Below are positions 10,171 to 21,872 of a stretch of DNA of 64,000 nucleotides, piece by piece. Position numbers and translations under genes: made by a program. Numbering within the stretch: the first letter of the stretch is position 1; each line of letters starts with the position of its first letter. A model generated the notes under the pieces. That model did not search any database, had not been told where the DNA came from, and worked only from the letters and a program-made list of their open reading frames with translations. The DNA is from Phytophthora sp. 'mugwort' (lineage: Eukaryota; Oomycota; Peronosporomycetes; Peronosporales; Peronosporaceae), in contig JAUCEF010000008.1 of the NCBI GenBank assembly GCA_033558025.1, forward strand, positions 2,542,001 through 2,606,000, read 5' to 3'.

Positions 10171-11756
10171 GCTCGCTAACCTAGAGACTACCAAGACGCT
10201 GCGTTCGCCTGCTGGTGTACCTGTTTGGGTGAGCGTCATATTTGGCGCTCGGTTCTAAGCAGAACATCTCCGTCGACGCGGCAGTGTCTGCTTCGTGCAC
10301 TTCATCCGCATGAAGACGACCGAGAGTAGTCCCGGACGCCGACTTTAGCGCCTGTCCTCTACACGCGCTTGCTGCGGCGATGATCACACAAGCTGGTCCG
10401 TCCGCCGCCTTGATCGACAACTTGACGAGATCCCTGTCAGATCTGCTACCGACTTGACTCCGGCGACGTCGCTAGTGGACGTCTTGAACCGCCATACAAA
10501 TTCTCTGCGGATGCTGCCGCTGCTACACAGAGGGGCGCTGTTCCCGATCCCGCCATCGCAATCCCGATGATATACTCCCACGTATAACGCATGCTCGATC
10601 GTGTCGATGCTGCTGCTGAAGTAACGGCCTCTTCATCGTCGCACTCGTTTCGCCGCGGAGGGTCTCAGCTCGCACTCACTGCTGGATCTTCGACCATGTT
10701 GCCTGGAACATGAGGACAACGAACAAGAGGTCAGTTACACCGTCAACACAAGCAGGGAAGATCACACGGTTAGTAAGGCACTTCGAGGCTACGAGACGAA
10801 GGCCACGGTGACGGCACAGAAATTGAACCCCTTTGCTGCTATGACACAAGATAAGATCGTCGCTGTATAGCGTTTGGGGCTCACGCCCTGCTTTAAGATG
10901 GGAAACTCCAAGTACAAAATCAGTCAGCGCGTGACCGATATCTTCATGACTTACCTCATCTTGCACGACCCCGTGATGAAGAAGATCCAAGTGAATGCTT
11001 CCGCCTTGGCGGTGAACGCTGGATCGACGATTGCTGAGATGCTTGCATTGTCATCGCATGTTGCCGCCTATGGAAATGCAACGATAGCGAAGGAGAAGCT
11101 CCATAACGCATACGGAACCAAGCGACATGAGCAAGACTATTGGTCATTAACGCAGTAGCTAAATGATGCACATCACGCGTCAAGACGAGCGCTTGGATAA
11201 TTTAGAAGCTAAGGTGGATGGGGATACACCAAAAGACAAGCAGATGAAACGTCAGCAGCCCCCAGTCAAGACACAGACAATCCCAAAGCAGAGACGATCG
11301 TCAGTAATTCACCTTCACGCCACGTGGTTTGTGTGCTACGCGCAAGAGCCATTCAGGATGTCGGATGCGCCGAACAGCATCGCTCAAACGCGAAGCAACT
11401 TGTCAGCTTTGTGAAACTCTTCTTGACAGACATATCATGCTTAACCCAAGTGCGAGCGACTACCGCGACCAAGTCCTGCGGATCGGGGAACAAGCTGAAG
11501 CGTCAGTGCTGGCCTTCCTCAGCAGTCGCAACATTAAGTCACGAGGCCAAACCGCCACCTGGAGCATCTCCAGGTCCTGTACTTGAGCGGCGCCCTCGAC
11601 GCTAACATCATTCAGTACCGGAAGCTGCGTCGGGCGGCTTTAAGCCAAGATCCGGATCGCACGGATGTACTCGACCAGGTATCAATGGCACTCAAGCTGG
11701 GGAAATCTAGACTGAAAGACTTTCTTCGTCTGCAGCGTGTCTTGCTACCTCAACAC
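10171..11756. other. Unassigned repeat-like region with short ORFs
   Basis: Several short open frames of one general character: 10874-11158 (+), containing TDIFMTYLILHDPVMKKIQ and ALAVNAGSTIAEMLALSSHVAAY; 11163-11414 (+); and 11583-12047 (+), with helical, basic stretches (KLRRAALSQDPDRTDVLDQVS). They look like pieces of one decayed long ORF on the + strand broken by stops. I could not assign a family; a tyrosine-recombinase or retroelement gag origin was considered without proof. Confidence 0.35.
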
Positions 11757-11965
11757 GTCGATAATGCCCGAAAATCTTGTCGAAAATATCTGCAAAACCT
11801 TGATAATACTATACTGACTCTTCGTCGACAACACACGAAAAACCTTGATAATACTAACTCACATTCGAATATACCAGAAAACCTTGTTGGGAATACCCGT
11901 AAACCCTTGTCGAAAAAAAAAACGTCGAGTATGTCCGAAAAATCTAGTCGAAAAATCTTTGAGTT
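11757..11965. repeat. Degenerate interspersed repeat, core ACCCGAAAACCTTGTCGAA
   Basis: About six imperfect copies of a motif near CCGAAAACCTTGTCGAA lie at roughly 11765, 11788, 11833, 11870, 11896 and 11933, spaced 23-45 bases apart. The half-motif TCGAGTATACCCGAAA recurs in the 36-bp array at 12386. Confidence 0.55.
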
Positions 11966-12385
11966 CAGTTTCCGAAGCGACACCATTAGCAACTTGACAG
12001 ACACGACACAACACATGATCTCGTTGAGAAGATCGAGAACGTCCTAGCGGTCAAGAAGCAAGGAAGGGTCATCCGAGACGTCTCGCAAGAAACGAATACT
12101 TCACCGCGGAAGAGAATCTGTTTTCCACGGCGGCCGACTCGTCTTCAAAACGCCTGGAGTTTCTGCTCCAACCATGGAGTTCGAGCCTGAATTGGTTAGT
12201 CTCGTCAAGCAAAAGGCTATCGATGCTTTGCAAATGTCGCGCAGTGCCATTATTGTTAGTGCGTCAAGAAGATTCCAGAGTTGGCGGAGAAAGCGGGCGG
12301 AGCTCTGAGCTCACGACTTACCCGGTTCGTCAAGTATAATAACTTTGCTGACTGTGTGGCGCGGTATAGAGCGACCCCCGGGTAG

Positions 12386-12515
12386 CGGTGTCGAGTATAC
12401 CCGGAACGACCACCTAGGCGCCGGTGTCCATTAAACCCGAAACGACCATCTAGGCGCCGGTGACGAGTAGACCCGAAACTATATCCCGGTGGAGATTACT
12501 AGAACGACCAAGCGT
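12386..12515. repeat. 36-bp tandem repeat, about 2.6 good copies plus a degenerate fourth
   Basis: Units beginning CGGTG start at 12386, 12422 and 12458. Each carries a GAGTATACCCGGAACGACC-like core and the first two carry CTAGGCGC. A diverged partial copy starts near 12487 (CGGTGGAGATTACTAGAACG). The period is exactly 36 across the first three starts. Confidence 0.8.
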
Positions 12516-13640
12516 GAAGAAGAATATCGGATGCAATGACTTTCCTGCTGAGATTAATGAAAGCGATAAAGCGGTTATGATGCCTGACGCCAGGATAACC
12601 TGCTGGTTTGTGAAACTATGGCTGTTTGCTTTAAGCCAGACGATGAGTTGTACCACCTTCAGCCCACACAGAAAACCCTGCATACGCCGAGCCCCAAAGT
12701 TGGTAGATGACAACGTAATTTCATATTTCATCCGAGGACACATCATACCAACGACACAACCTTCAATTTCGACTGCCTGCTATTTGGAATTATCTTAAGC
12801 GGGTACACGAAAAACAAAAGCAGCATGGCGGTGACGTACAAGGTAATGTGTGGTATAACGGCACGATTTCCGTACGAGAAGTTTTGAGCCGTCAATATAC
12901 CAGCGTGCATGAACGGCCAATTTGCGGCGATGCAAAACCCAGCGCTAGTCATTGAAAGGATAACATCTAGTAAGCCGTGCGTAGACTCGAAGAAATACTA
13001 CTCAACCCAGGCGATCGGGACAATTCGTGCGGGGTACATTAAGGCAGCGGTGATGAAAAGGTAAGGCAACAAGCGAGTAGCGTAAGCGATCAAGCGTGGA
13101 CAGACCAACCCCCACAACGCAACAGCTTTGATAGCGATATCTTCATGTTGTACTGTACGCGCGACCCGAACCGACTGCTCCTTCTCCACATTGGCAACAT
13201 CTACAGCATGTTAATAAAGGTCAAACTTAACTGCAACTCGGTGCGAATGCAACTGAAAAAGCTTCTTGACGACAAATTTGCAGCAGTAGACATTAAGAAT
13301 CTAGCTAGTTAAACGCGTTAAACCTCCAATGATTAATTAGCCCTGCTGCCCGGGTGGTGCCTAGGTCACCTTCCTGCCACCGCCCGCCCACTCAACCCGC
13401 CCAATCACCCCAATCACCCCACCACGCCGCCCTCGCTGCTGCTATCGCCTGTCATTTGAGAAAGTGTAAATATATATCGTGGTTCACAACATGTAGTGCA
13501 TATAGTAATATATTTGTTTTGAGGTTGGCTTTATTCGTGATGTACCATAATTTCGGTACATGTTGGATAGGTCCGTCAGTCAGATATTTTTTATGGTACG
13601 GATTTATGATTCAGGTAAAATCTAATTCACGTAATCCATA
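12516..13640. other. Unassigned region with short ORFs
   Basis: Open frames of 60-112 codons occur on both strands (for example 12460-12798 +, 12450-12746 -, 13354-13641 +) with no recognised domain. Several + segments read continuously apart from isolated stops (about 12780-13090), which suggests decayed + strand coding sequence of unknown kind. Confidence 0.35.
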
Positions 13641-14287
13641 ATCGCGAAGAGTCCATCAAGCATTCGAAAATTAAGGCATGTGCTCAGGCCTGACAAAGAT
13701 GGTTTTGCACATCTCGACAAAGCCCAACTTAATTTCTGGTCAACGAGCACCAAGATAACTTGGACAAAAGCTTTAAAGAAGGTTTAATGAAAGATCTAGA
13801 CAACTAGTGAAAGGAAGTTCGGACGTAGCACTCGTGGCCACAGCAAGTATGGAAAAGAAATTTCGTCGATTTGCCCTGTACGCGGCGGAAGACCGGATCT
13901 ACTCCTCAAAGTCGCTCGGTCACCTCTAAATATGCTTATTTTTGCGAAGCGTGCTGGTAAACGTGTTAGGCATAGCGAATGTGGCATACGGGGCATTGGA
14001 ATATGAACAATACCCAGTCAAAGATGCGCTTGCAGAGGAAGGAGTGCTTGTCCGGGAGCACAACAAGTATCATACATGTTTCTAGCCAACAGCTAACACT
14101 TTGCGACATCAGCAGCCACAAATGAAACCAGCAAACGCAAATAGCTGGATGTGGCTGACAAACAGACCAGCAAACAACCGGAGAGTCGTCGCATAGAATA
14201 AAGCCGAATGACACAAAAAGGCTACTGTGCTCACAATAAAGTACTAGATCATGTTATTGTGAGCAACGGCATTAATGATGTGTTGTC
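13641..14287. other. Spacer upstream of the Copia element, nothing recognised
   Basis: Two short minus-strand open frames (13796-13996, 13966-14214) without similarity. A 5-base TTGTC at 14283-14287 directly precedes the left LTR. Confidence 0.5.
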
Positions 14288-14624
14288 TGTTGTCAAGGAG
14301 GCATCTCGTCCAGCCCCGGCGTACCAGTAGAAACCGGTATGGCTTTCAAGTCCGTGGAGCCATAATCACTTGTGATTATGGGACACTGATGATGACACAT
14401 GGATTACGGACGCTGTTGACGTATCGACGATTACGAACACGTGGTATAAGATTGTTGGTACAAGATGGGGATACGACGCGTCACTCGCTGATGGCTGGAA
14501 GAACTCAATAGACAGTAAGGAATCCAGTAGAGTGTATCCAGTAGGTAGAAGAGGGGCTTAGAGTAGCTTAGCGAACTAATGACCGAATCAATCACTTTGC
14601 ATTTTGCTCTAAGGACCACAAGCA
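14288..14624 (+). repeat. 5' LTR of the Copia element
   Basis: 337 bp, from TGTTGTC to the CA at 14623-14624. Aligned by eye with 18581-18917 without any net indel. Confidence 0.9.
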
Positions 14625-14632
14625 TTTTGGTT

Positions 14633-17600
14633 ATGAGCCCAAGCCCCGCAGACTCTGCCCAAGACTTTGACTACGCCTTCGCTATAGACAACCCCACGAC
14701 TACGACCGCTCGCATCAAGTTCGACGAAACCAACTTCCACACGTGGAAGTTCAAGATGCAAATGGTGCTCGAGGAGCGCAACCTGTGGGAAGTCGTATGC
14801 GGTGATACAAAGGTGGAAAACCGCACCACGGCATTGGATCAAGCGGCATTCAAGCGAAAGTCGCGCAAGGCGATGGAGATCATCTGCCTCGCGTTAGAGG
14901 ATTCGCAGCTACCGTTGGTCCGGTCGGCGAGTGGCGCGCATGATGCATGGCCAAGGCTGGAAGGACACTTCGAGAAGAAGAGCTTGGCCAATAAGCTCTT
15001 CCTTCGTCGACGTTTCTTCACGACGATGATGAACGAAGGTGATGATGTGCTGGAGCACATCAACAAGATCAAGATGCTGGCGGAACAGCTCGACGTGGTG
15101 GGCGCTCCGGTCAGCGAAGCCGACTTGGTGATCACGCTTCTGGGAAGTCTCAGCGAATCGTACCAGTTTCTCATCACGGCGTTGGAGTCAAAGGTCGACT
15201 CGCTGTCGTGAGAAATCATGACGTCTCGACTGCTGCATGAGGACATGAAGCGCAAGGAGCAAAGTGGTGGTGTTGATGGCACCACGCACGGACAAGCGTT
15301 CATGACGAGCGACAGCGGAAAGCACAAGGGTCACCAGGTGCCGAAGATGAGTGCTTGCCACTACTTGGCGAACAAGGGCATTGGATCGCCAAGAGCCCTG
15401 TGAGGATTCGCGAGAATGCGGGACGCCAGAAATTGATGCGTCCAAGCGTCGCTCAAGTGGAAGAAGAATCGGGTGGCTACCCTGTTCTCGAGTGGTGGCA
15501 AGGGCACCAAGTCGAGTGAAGCTTGGCTAGTCGACTCCGGTGCGACGCAGCACATGACGTAATCGAAAGAGTACATGAAGAATTACAAAAAGATCTCTCC
15601 GGTGAACGTACGCCTCGCGGACGACGATGTTGTTCAAGCGGTGGGGACCGGCGACATTGTGATGTCGATGAAGACGCCACACGGAATCAAGAAGGGTGTG
15701 TTTGCCAGTGTGTGGCACATCCCTAAGCTGTCACGGAACTTATTCCCCGTTGGACGCTTCACCAAGGTGTTGTCCGGTTACGTTCGAATCCGACGGATGC
15801 TTCACCAAGGCAAGAAGCATCAAGTGGAAGCTTGGTGACGGCGCGGGCAACGGACTGTTCAAGTTGTGCATGACTCCGATCATGCCGGACGAGGCCAACA
15901 TGTCGAGCGTGAAGGATCGCAATGGGGACACCACTTCGTACCTGTGGCACCTTCGACTAGGACACATTGGCCACGGCGATCTAGACGCCATCGTCAAGAA
16001 AGGCTACGGCGTTGAGATTGACATCGCGGCAGTGAAGAAGTGAGAACTATGTGATGGGTGTGCACTCGGCAAGCAAACTCGAGTGCTACATGCCAAAGTC
16101 ACCGAGCCATGCCCGACAACTGCAGGAAGTCATCCACAGCGATGTGTGTGGTCCCATGCAGTCGGCGACGTTTAGCGGTAAGCGCTATTTCGTTACGTTC
16201 ATCGACGAGTACTCGCACTTTTGAGTGGTTTATTTACTTCGAAACAAGTCGGAAGTGGCGGACAAGTTTGCCGAGTTTGTCGCTTATGCGGAAACCCAAA
16301 CTGGCAAAGTTGTGAAAACACTCCGCGACCACGGTGGCGAATATGCGTCAGGCGAGATGGCCAAGTTCTGCAAGCGTCGCGGTATCGAACAGAAGTTCAC
16401 GCCACCCTACACTCCGCAGTTAAACGGGGTGGCGGAACGAATGAATCGAACGCTGGTGAAATGCGCACGCGGCATGTTGGAGCATGCAGGATTGTCCAAG
16501 TGGTATTGGGGGGAAGCTGTGATGACCGCTACTTTCCTTCGCAATCGGTGTCCGACGCACGCTACCAGCGACGACAAGTCGCCGCACCAGGTTTGGACCG
16601 GGAAGAAACCGTTGCTAGCAAACCTGAAGGTATTCGGTTGCCATGCGTATGTGACAGTCCCGAAGGAGAAACGCACCAAGCTTGACGCTCGAGCAGTACA
16701 ATGTCGATTTCTCGGGTATTCGGAGCATGAGAATTCGAGGTGATTAAGAGCGGTCGCGTACTGGCCAGTCGCGATGCGCAGTTTATGGAGGACGTTTTCG
16801 ACGGTGGGAGACGCAGTTACGACCAAGCTGCTGTCGTTGAACTTCAAGATGAAGTGTCAACAGACCAGGAAACATTGTCCGAAGATGAGTCTCAAGACGA
16901 TTCGGTGCCGCTCCAAGACTTTGAGCCCGGTTCGAAGCGACACCAGCGGACGTAATCGCTTGAAGAGTCTGTGGAAATTCCACGAAGTAAGCGACAAAGC
17001 CGACCGCAGACACTGGAAGAGATGTCAGCGGTCGCAAGAGGAGAAGAAGACTACGAAGCGCCTACGTTGTTGATTCAGTGGGAGAAATGCCGACCACGTT
17101 CAAGTCGGCGATGGAATCCAGCAACGCGGCCAAGTGGAAGGATGCGTGCGATCGCATCAAGGAGAATCAAGCTGGAGATCGAGCGATTCAAGGCGCGACT
17201 AGTGGCCAATGGATTTTCACAGAACTACGGCATCGGCTATGAAGAAACGTTTGCGCCGGTAGCCAAGTTCATGTCGATCAGGATTCTGCTCAGTTTGGCA
17301 GCTAAGTACAACCTGACGGTGCACCAGATGGATGTCAAGACAGCTTTTCTCAACGGACTACTTGACGAAGACATTTACATGGCGCAGCCGGACGGATATG
17401 TCGATGCAGTTCATCCAGACTATCTCTGCCAGCTGAAGCGCTCCCTTTACGGTCTGAAGCAGTCGCCACGGATGCAAAACGAGACCATCGACAAGTTCAT
17501 GCTCGAAATGGGGTTCACGAAGTGCAAAGCCGATCACTGCATCTACGTCAAGTGGAACGATCAAGACATGATCTTTGTCGCACTCTATGTCGACGACCTG

Positions 17601-18565
17601 GTCCTCGCATGCAACAACGACGAGCTACTCCAGATGACGAAGAAGGCAATAAATCAGCGGTTCGAGATGACAGACCTCGATCAACTCAAGTACTTCCTCG
17701 GCATGGAAATCGATCAAGATGTTGCAAGTGGCAAAGTGTCCATGCGTCAGACTAAGTTCGCGAAAAACATTCAGTAGAAGTTTGGCATGGAGAGCAGCAA
17801 CCCCGTCAAGACACCGCAAGATCCAGGACTCAAGCTGCCCAAGGCCATGTGCGAAGGAGGCTGCAAACACGAGGAGACCTTGGCAAAGGTGGCGTACTGC
17901 AATTCTGTGGCTTCCTGATGTATCTCATGGTGGGGACTCGACCGGACCTCGCCGCTGCAGTGGGAGTTCTCAGCCAGTTTGCTTCAGATCCTTGTCCGAC
18001 ACATTGGCAGGCGCTCAAGGGGGTTTTCAGGTACATTCATGGGATGAAGGCACACGGTATCGAGTTTCAAGCCAGCTGCAAGGACGAACTCGAAGGATAC
18101 TCGGATGCAGATTGGGCTGGCGACGTGGAAACTCGACGGAGCACAAGCGGCTACGCGTTCATGATGAACGGCGGGTGCATCAGCTGGAGAAGCAAGAAGC
18201 AGCGCACCGTGGCGCTGTCATCGACGGAGGCGGAATACATGGCGCTGACTGAAGCAGCACAAGAGGTGATTTGGCTGAAGGCATTTCTGTGTGAACTCGG
18301 TGAGATGAAGAACGATGAAGCAGTCAAGATTTACGAGGATAATCAAGGCTCTATCGAGTTGGCCAAGAACCCCCGAGTTTCACAAGCGCACCAAGCACAT
18401 CGACATCCGCTGCCACTTTGCTTGCGAGAAAGTGGAAGACGGCCAAGTGGTGTTGCAATATTGCTCGACGAAGGACACGAAGACAGATCTGATGACCAAG
18501 CCGATTACTGCTGTCCAGTTCGAAAGCCTTCGAGGCATGCTGGGAATTCAAGCACCAAGCGCTGC
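14633..18565 (+). pseudogene. Copia gag-pol polyprotein, broken
   Basis: Gag begins at 14633 (MSPSPADSAQDFDYAFAI) with the UBN2-like region (FDETNFHTWKFKMQMVLEE). The first break is TGA at 15209-15211 where a Trp is expected. A damaged zinc knuckle starts at about 15354 (CHY) with a frameshift soon after. The protease motif WLVDSGATQHMT lies at 15524-15559, followed by TAA. The pre-integrase region has YLWHLRLGHIG and ends at TGA 16041-16043. The integrase core keeps LRDHGGEY and PYTPQLNGVAERMNR. The RT keeps MDVKTAFLNG and YVDDLVL (17586-17606). RNase H keeps YSDADWAGD, SSTEAEYMAL and YEDNQGS. Further stops are at 16222, 16953 and 17776, with frameshifts near 15785, 17880 and 18370. No active product is possible. 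Confidence 0.92.
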
Positions 18566-18580
18566 CGAGCCGAGTGGGAG

Positions 18581-18917
18581 TGTTGTCAAGGAGGCGTCTC
18601 GTTCAGCCCCGGCGTACCAGTAGAAACCGGTATGGCCTTCAAGTCCGTGGAGCCATAATCACTTGTGATTATGGGACACAGATGATGACACATGGATTAC
18701 GGACGCTGTTGACGTATCGACGATTACGCACACGTGGTATAAGATTGTTGGTACAAGATGGGGATACGACGCGTCACTCGCTGATGGCTGGAAGAACCAA
18801 GTAGACAGTAAGGAATCCAGTTGAGTTTATTCAGTAGGTAGAAGAGAGGCTTAGAGTAGCTTAGCGAACTAATGACCGAATCAATCACTTTGCATTTTGC
18901 TCTAAGGACCACAAGCC
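18581..18917 (+). repeat. 3' LTR of the Copia element
   Basis: 337 bp matching the 5' LTR. The terminal base is C instead of A, and a T-run follows. Differences from the 5' LTR are about seven transitions and six transversions, so no strong transition bias is visible. Confidence 0.9.
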
Positions 18918-19194
18918 TTTTTTGTCCACATCTAGCCTCTTGTCCAGTCAATCGTGCGCTTGAGCACTGTCACTTGCGCTCCTCTTTCTCGCGTCAGGCT
19001 CCTCTGTACGCATCGCACGATTCCCCCAATGCAATCCTGGACCGATTTCACCAAGCATCGATGGGATCATTTCTGCTGCTCTAATATTGTTGTGGCGACG
19101 AAGAGGCGGTGCATTATATGTCCAGGTGACCATAATATGGTCATATATTATATGGTCGAGCATCGTCTACGTTATAACAGTCCCACCTGAAATG
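18918..19194. other. Spacer with a small AT palindrome
   Basis: No gene seen. At about 19127-19152 a near-palindrome (CCATAATATGG...TTATATGG) could form a short hairpin and may be the edge of the following pogo-type remnant. Confidence 0.4.
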
Positions 19195-19971
19195 AACTTG
19201 CCGGTCCCAGCAGGTAGTGTGTGGTTCAATGGAAGGTGCGTTACTGCAAAAACAGTTAATCCATTTTAGTCATTTTTACAACGCCAAAGTTCGTTCACGA
19301 GGTAGTATCGCGTGCGCCGTAATTCCTCCGCGCCAAGGGGGCCGATTTGCGTCGATGCGCATGACGGCGATTTTGGTTGTGACAAGTGAAGGTGTTAAGC
19401 TACCTCCCATCGTAGTTTGGGAACATGCCAAGGGCTCTTGAAAACATGAGCCGGGCAACGGCTTCTTACCGAAAGCATGGGTTGGCTTAGAGCTAATCTG
19501 CAATTAGATTTATTATGTCTACCCGCGCGTTCTCCGGACCGATGCCAAGGCTAATCGTTTGGGACTTCATGTGGTCGCACAAATCCAAGGCGGTCAAGAA
19601 AAGTGTGTCAAACCGCGCCGTATGATTATGTGTAATCCCAGGAGGTGCCAACGCGCCCCATCTCCAGGCCGGTGGTATCGGCATTTACCGTCGGTTCAAA
19701 GATCTACTGTTTCATCCATCGACAGCTGGAAAATCTTCGATACCGTGCAGAAAACCAATGGAGGAAACCCGGAGCCATCTAGCGAGGAAATCGCCTGTGA
19801 ATGCGCGACATCTTAATTGCAGCGGCGGGATTTCACGCCGACTCTAGCCAGTGGCAGATTTGGTGACACGACGTGTACGGCGCTCATTTCCAACTAGGCT
19901 GTGCAAACACCACCGGCATCAGATGCTGAACTTGCCCGTTTTCTCGACGGCATCGATCTTATGGATGAGTG
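19195..19971 (+). pseudogene. Pogo/CENPB-type (DDE_1) transposase remnant
   Basis: Core and C-terminal part of a DDE_1 transposase in shifting frames. 19360-19437 reads MTAILVVTSEGVKLPPIVVWEHAKG, a strand pattern usual before the first catalytic region. 19560-19700 reads WDFMWSHKSKAVKKSVSNRAV, a stop, then LCVIPGGA...LQAGGIGIYRRFK. The family has an Asp where the second Gly of AGG is found, so a catalytic residue seems lost. The tail after a frame change is PPASDAELARFLDGIDLMDE, shared with the minus remnant at 9959. Stops occur at 19439, 19624 and elsewhere. N-terminal DNA-binding helices were not recognised. Confidence 0.65.
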
Positions 19972-20023
19972 ATCAGGCAGCAGACCGACAGGACTGAAGG
20001 TGTTTAGCAGCGCAGTTCCTATA

Positions 20024-21487
20024 CACTGCCCCGCCACGTGGTTACCACACCTACTTTGACAGGCATATCTTGGTCAATACTGCGCGTTAGGACCTAAGAT
20101 TCAAGTATGTTGATTTTTTTAGTATGCTAGCGCACCTCCCACATGTGTTTACGCGCGGAGCAGGTTACAAAGGGGCTTGCATACAAGTGAACGTTTTGGC
20201 TAACGCGTCCAGTGATACGCACACAAGCTCAGTATACAAAAATAAGTGAAACAGAGTGATCGTCAAATGCAACTTGTATTAATAGCGAGTCTTGTTGCCG
20301 TTCTTCTCGCTCACCTCCTGGCAGCGGCGCGGCATCGAATCGATTAAGACTCGGATGATCTTGGGCTCGATAGATTCCCATGCCTGCTCAATAGCGACGC
20401 GAAGCTCGGCAACGCTGGCAACCGGCGGTCGTTCTGGTAGACTCGTCGAGTCAGGATCGACCAGAGGTTCTCGATGGGGTTCAGGTCCGGAGATCGCGTC
20501 GTCAACTCCAGCACCTGGACCCCCTGCCCTCCAAAAATGCCATACTGGCCTTAAACGTGTGGATGGCGGTCCTATCCTGCTGGTAGATGAACTCCGTTCC
20601 ATAGTTGAGGTGCGCAAAAGGGAGGAGGAACTCCGAGACTATATAAATGTAGTCATCGGAGTTTGGCGACCCGTCAGGAACGCAATTTACGTTTTTCCTT
20701 TCGCGGAAAAGCCCACCCACACCATGCACGACCCTCCGCCAGCCTGGCGGCGGCGATTCTCGCGCGGCAGCCGACGAAGGTCCCCCCAGTAGTGTTGGAA
20801 TTCATCCGGCCCGTCAAGATTCCACTTTTGCATCTGAATAATGATATCTTCCCACACCCTTGCCTTCTGCATTCATCAGCATTTTCCACGCCCATGCCTT
20901 CCTCGCAGCCTTGTCAGCTTTCGACAACGGTAACGTGCTGTTCAGTTTAGAGTAGCAAGGCCAGTCAGCATTAGAGAGCACGCTGGATAGCCCTTACAAA
21001 GGGGGTTAAATTAAACGTAGACCTAAGCTGTGGAGCCGACAAATCACCCGTTCATGTTTGACGGACTAGGCGGTGGACGTCGCGCTCGACCATGCTGGGC
21101 ACAGGCCCCATCATCTTGCGTGGCTTCGAGTCGTCGCCGCGTAGAACTGCGTCGTTGGAGCGCTCCACATGCCGAGCGATTTCCTTAATGCCCACGCCAG
21201 CTTGAACCAGCCCTTCGATCCTCCCTCGCTCCCGCTCTGAGAGCGGTGGGGCGCGGCCCATATAAACCAATGGCTCAGCCATTCATACCGTGCGTATCAC
21301 TGGACGCTTAACCAAAACGCTCACTTGTATGCGAGCCCCTTGTAACCTGCTAAATCCCGCGCGTTAACACATGTGGGAGGTGCGCTAGCATACTGTAATC
21401 AGCATACTCGAATCTTAGGTCCTAACGCGCAGTTTTGACCGAGATATGCCTGCCAAAGTGGGTGTGCGTAACCACTTGGCGGCAGCG
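20024..21487 (-). mobile_element. Tc1/mariner element with ~200-bp terminal inverted repeats and TA flanks
   Basis: 20024-20222 and about 21286-21487 are inverted copies of each other. They share long runs such as GCGCGTTAGGACCTAAGATT, AGTATGCTAGCGCACCTCCC and CAGTGATACGCAC, with scattered mismatches and small indels. TA dinucleotides flank both ends (20022-20023 and 21488-21489), as expected for Tc1/mariner insertion. The transposase lies between them on the minus strand and is broken. About 1.46 kb in total. Confidence 0.9.
20279..21282 (-). pseudogene. Tc1/mariner transposase, frameshifted
   Basis: Reads on the minus strand from MAEPLVYMGRAPPLSERERG (helix-turn-helix, GIKEIARHVERSNDAV) at 21282. 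The middle part is badly decayed (about 20870-21055). The catalytic core returns at 20872 with VWEDIIIQMQKWNLDGPDEFQHYW, then SDDYIYIVSEFLLPFAHLNY and FIYQQDRTAIH. SPDLNPIENLWSI is readable near 20470-20500 after a one-base frameshift. The C-terminus (VASVAELRVAIEQAWESIEP) ends at 20279. First, second and third catalytic Asp candidates can all still be found, but not in one frame. The gene fills the space between the terminal repeats. Confidence 0.9.
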
Positions 21488-21869
21488 TAGGACGAATGAC
21501 CCCAAATGTATTCGACGTTGTAATCGAACGTTACGCGAATGTACCGATCGCCAAGTTTTGAATTGCGATTATTAAAAGCCTCCATGAATTAGACATATTC
21601 CTTTAAAATTGACGAGGGCTCCAAATATTAGAAGTCGAACTCTGTTTGGTGAAATCCGTTATTTTTGCAGTTGTTTTCACATGTCGGGTTATGTTAGGTA
21701 AGGCTCATCTTGAATCCTCCCCTAGCTGCGGGACGGAACATGAGGCGAGGGGGCGAGATGCACGATATCCCTCCGTGTGGTATACTGTTTGTCCCATTTA
21801 ATAAATCCGAGGAAATGGTCTGGCGGCCAGCACTCGGCAGTCCAGCTTTCGATGGAGGCGTAGGGAGAG
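21488..21869. other. Spacer between the mariner and Harbinger remnants
   Basis: Contains part of an 82-codon + ORF (21710-21958) and part of an overlapping minus ORF, neither recognised. Confidence 0.4.
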
Positions 21870-21872
21870 ATC

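Larger units (their letters stand above)
14288..18917 (+). mobile_element. Copia (Ty1/copia) LTR retrotransposon, full length but dead
   Basis: Two 337-bp LTRs (14288-14624 and 18581-18917) of equal length differ at about 13 positions (roughly 96% identity), starting TGTTGTCAAGGAGG. TGG at 14628 starts a plausible primer-binding site, and GAGTGGGAG just before 18581 is a short purine tract. Internal order is gag, protease, integrase, reverse transcriptase, RNase H, which is Copia order. Many stops and frameshifts inactivate it, and part of the integrase-RT junction appears deleted near 17160. TTGTC occurs at 14283-14287 and again at 18922-18926, a possible 5-bp target duplication if the element end is four bases beyond the assumed CA. 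Confidence 0.93.

Noticed and set aside
11757..12515. CRISPR-like array
   Set aside because: Spacing is irregular, copies are degenerate and the genome is eukaryotic.
14288..18917. RIP-like mutation of the Copia element
   Set aside because: LTR differences are about seven transitions to six transversions, so no such bias is visible even though some stops are TGG to TGA.
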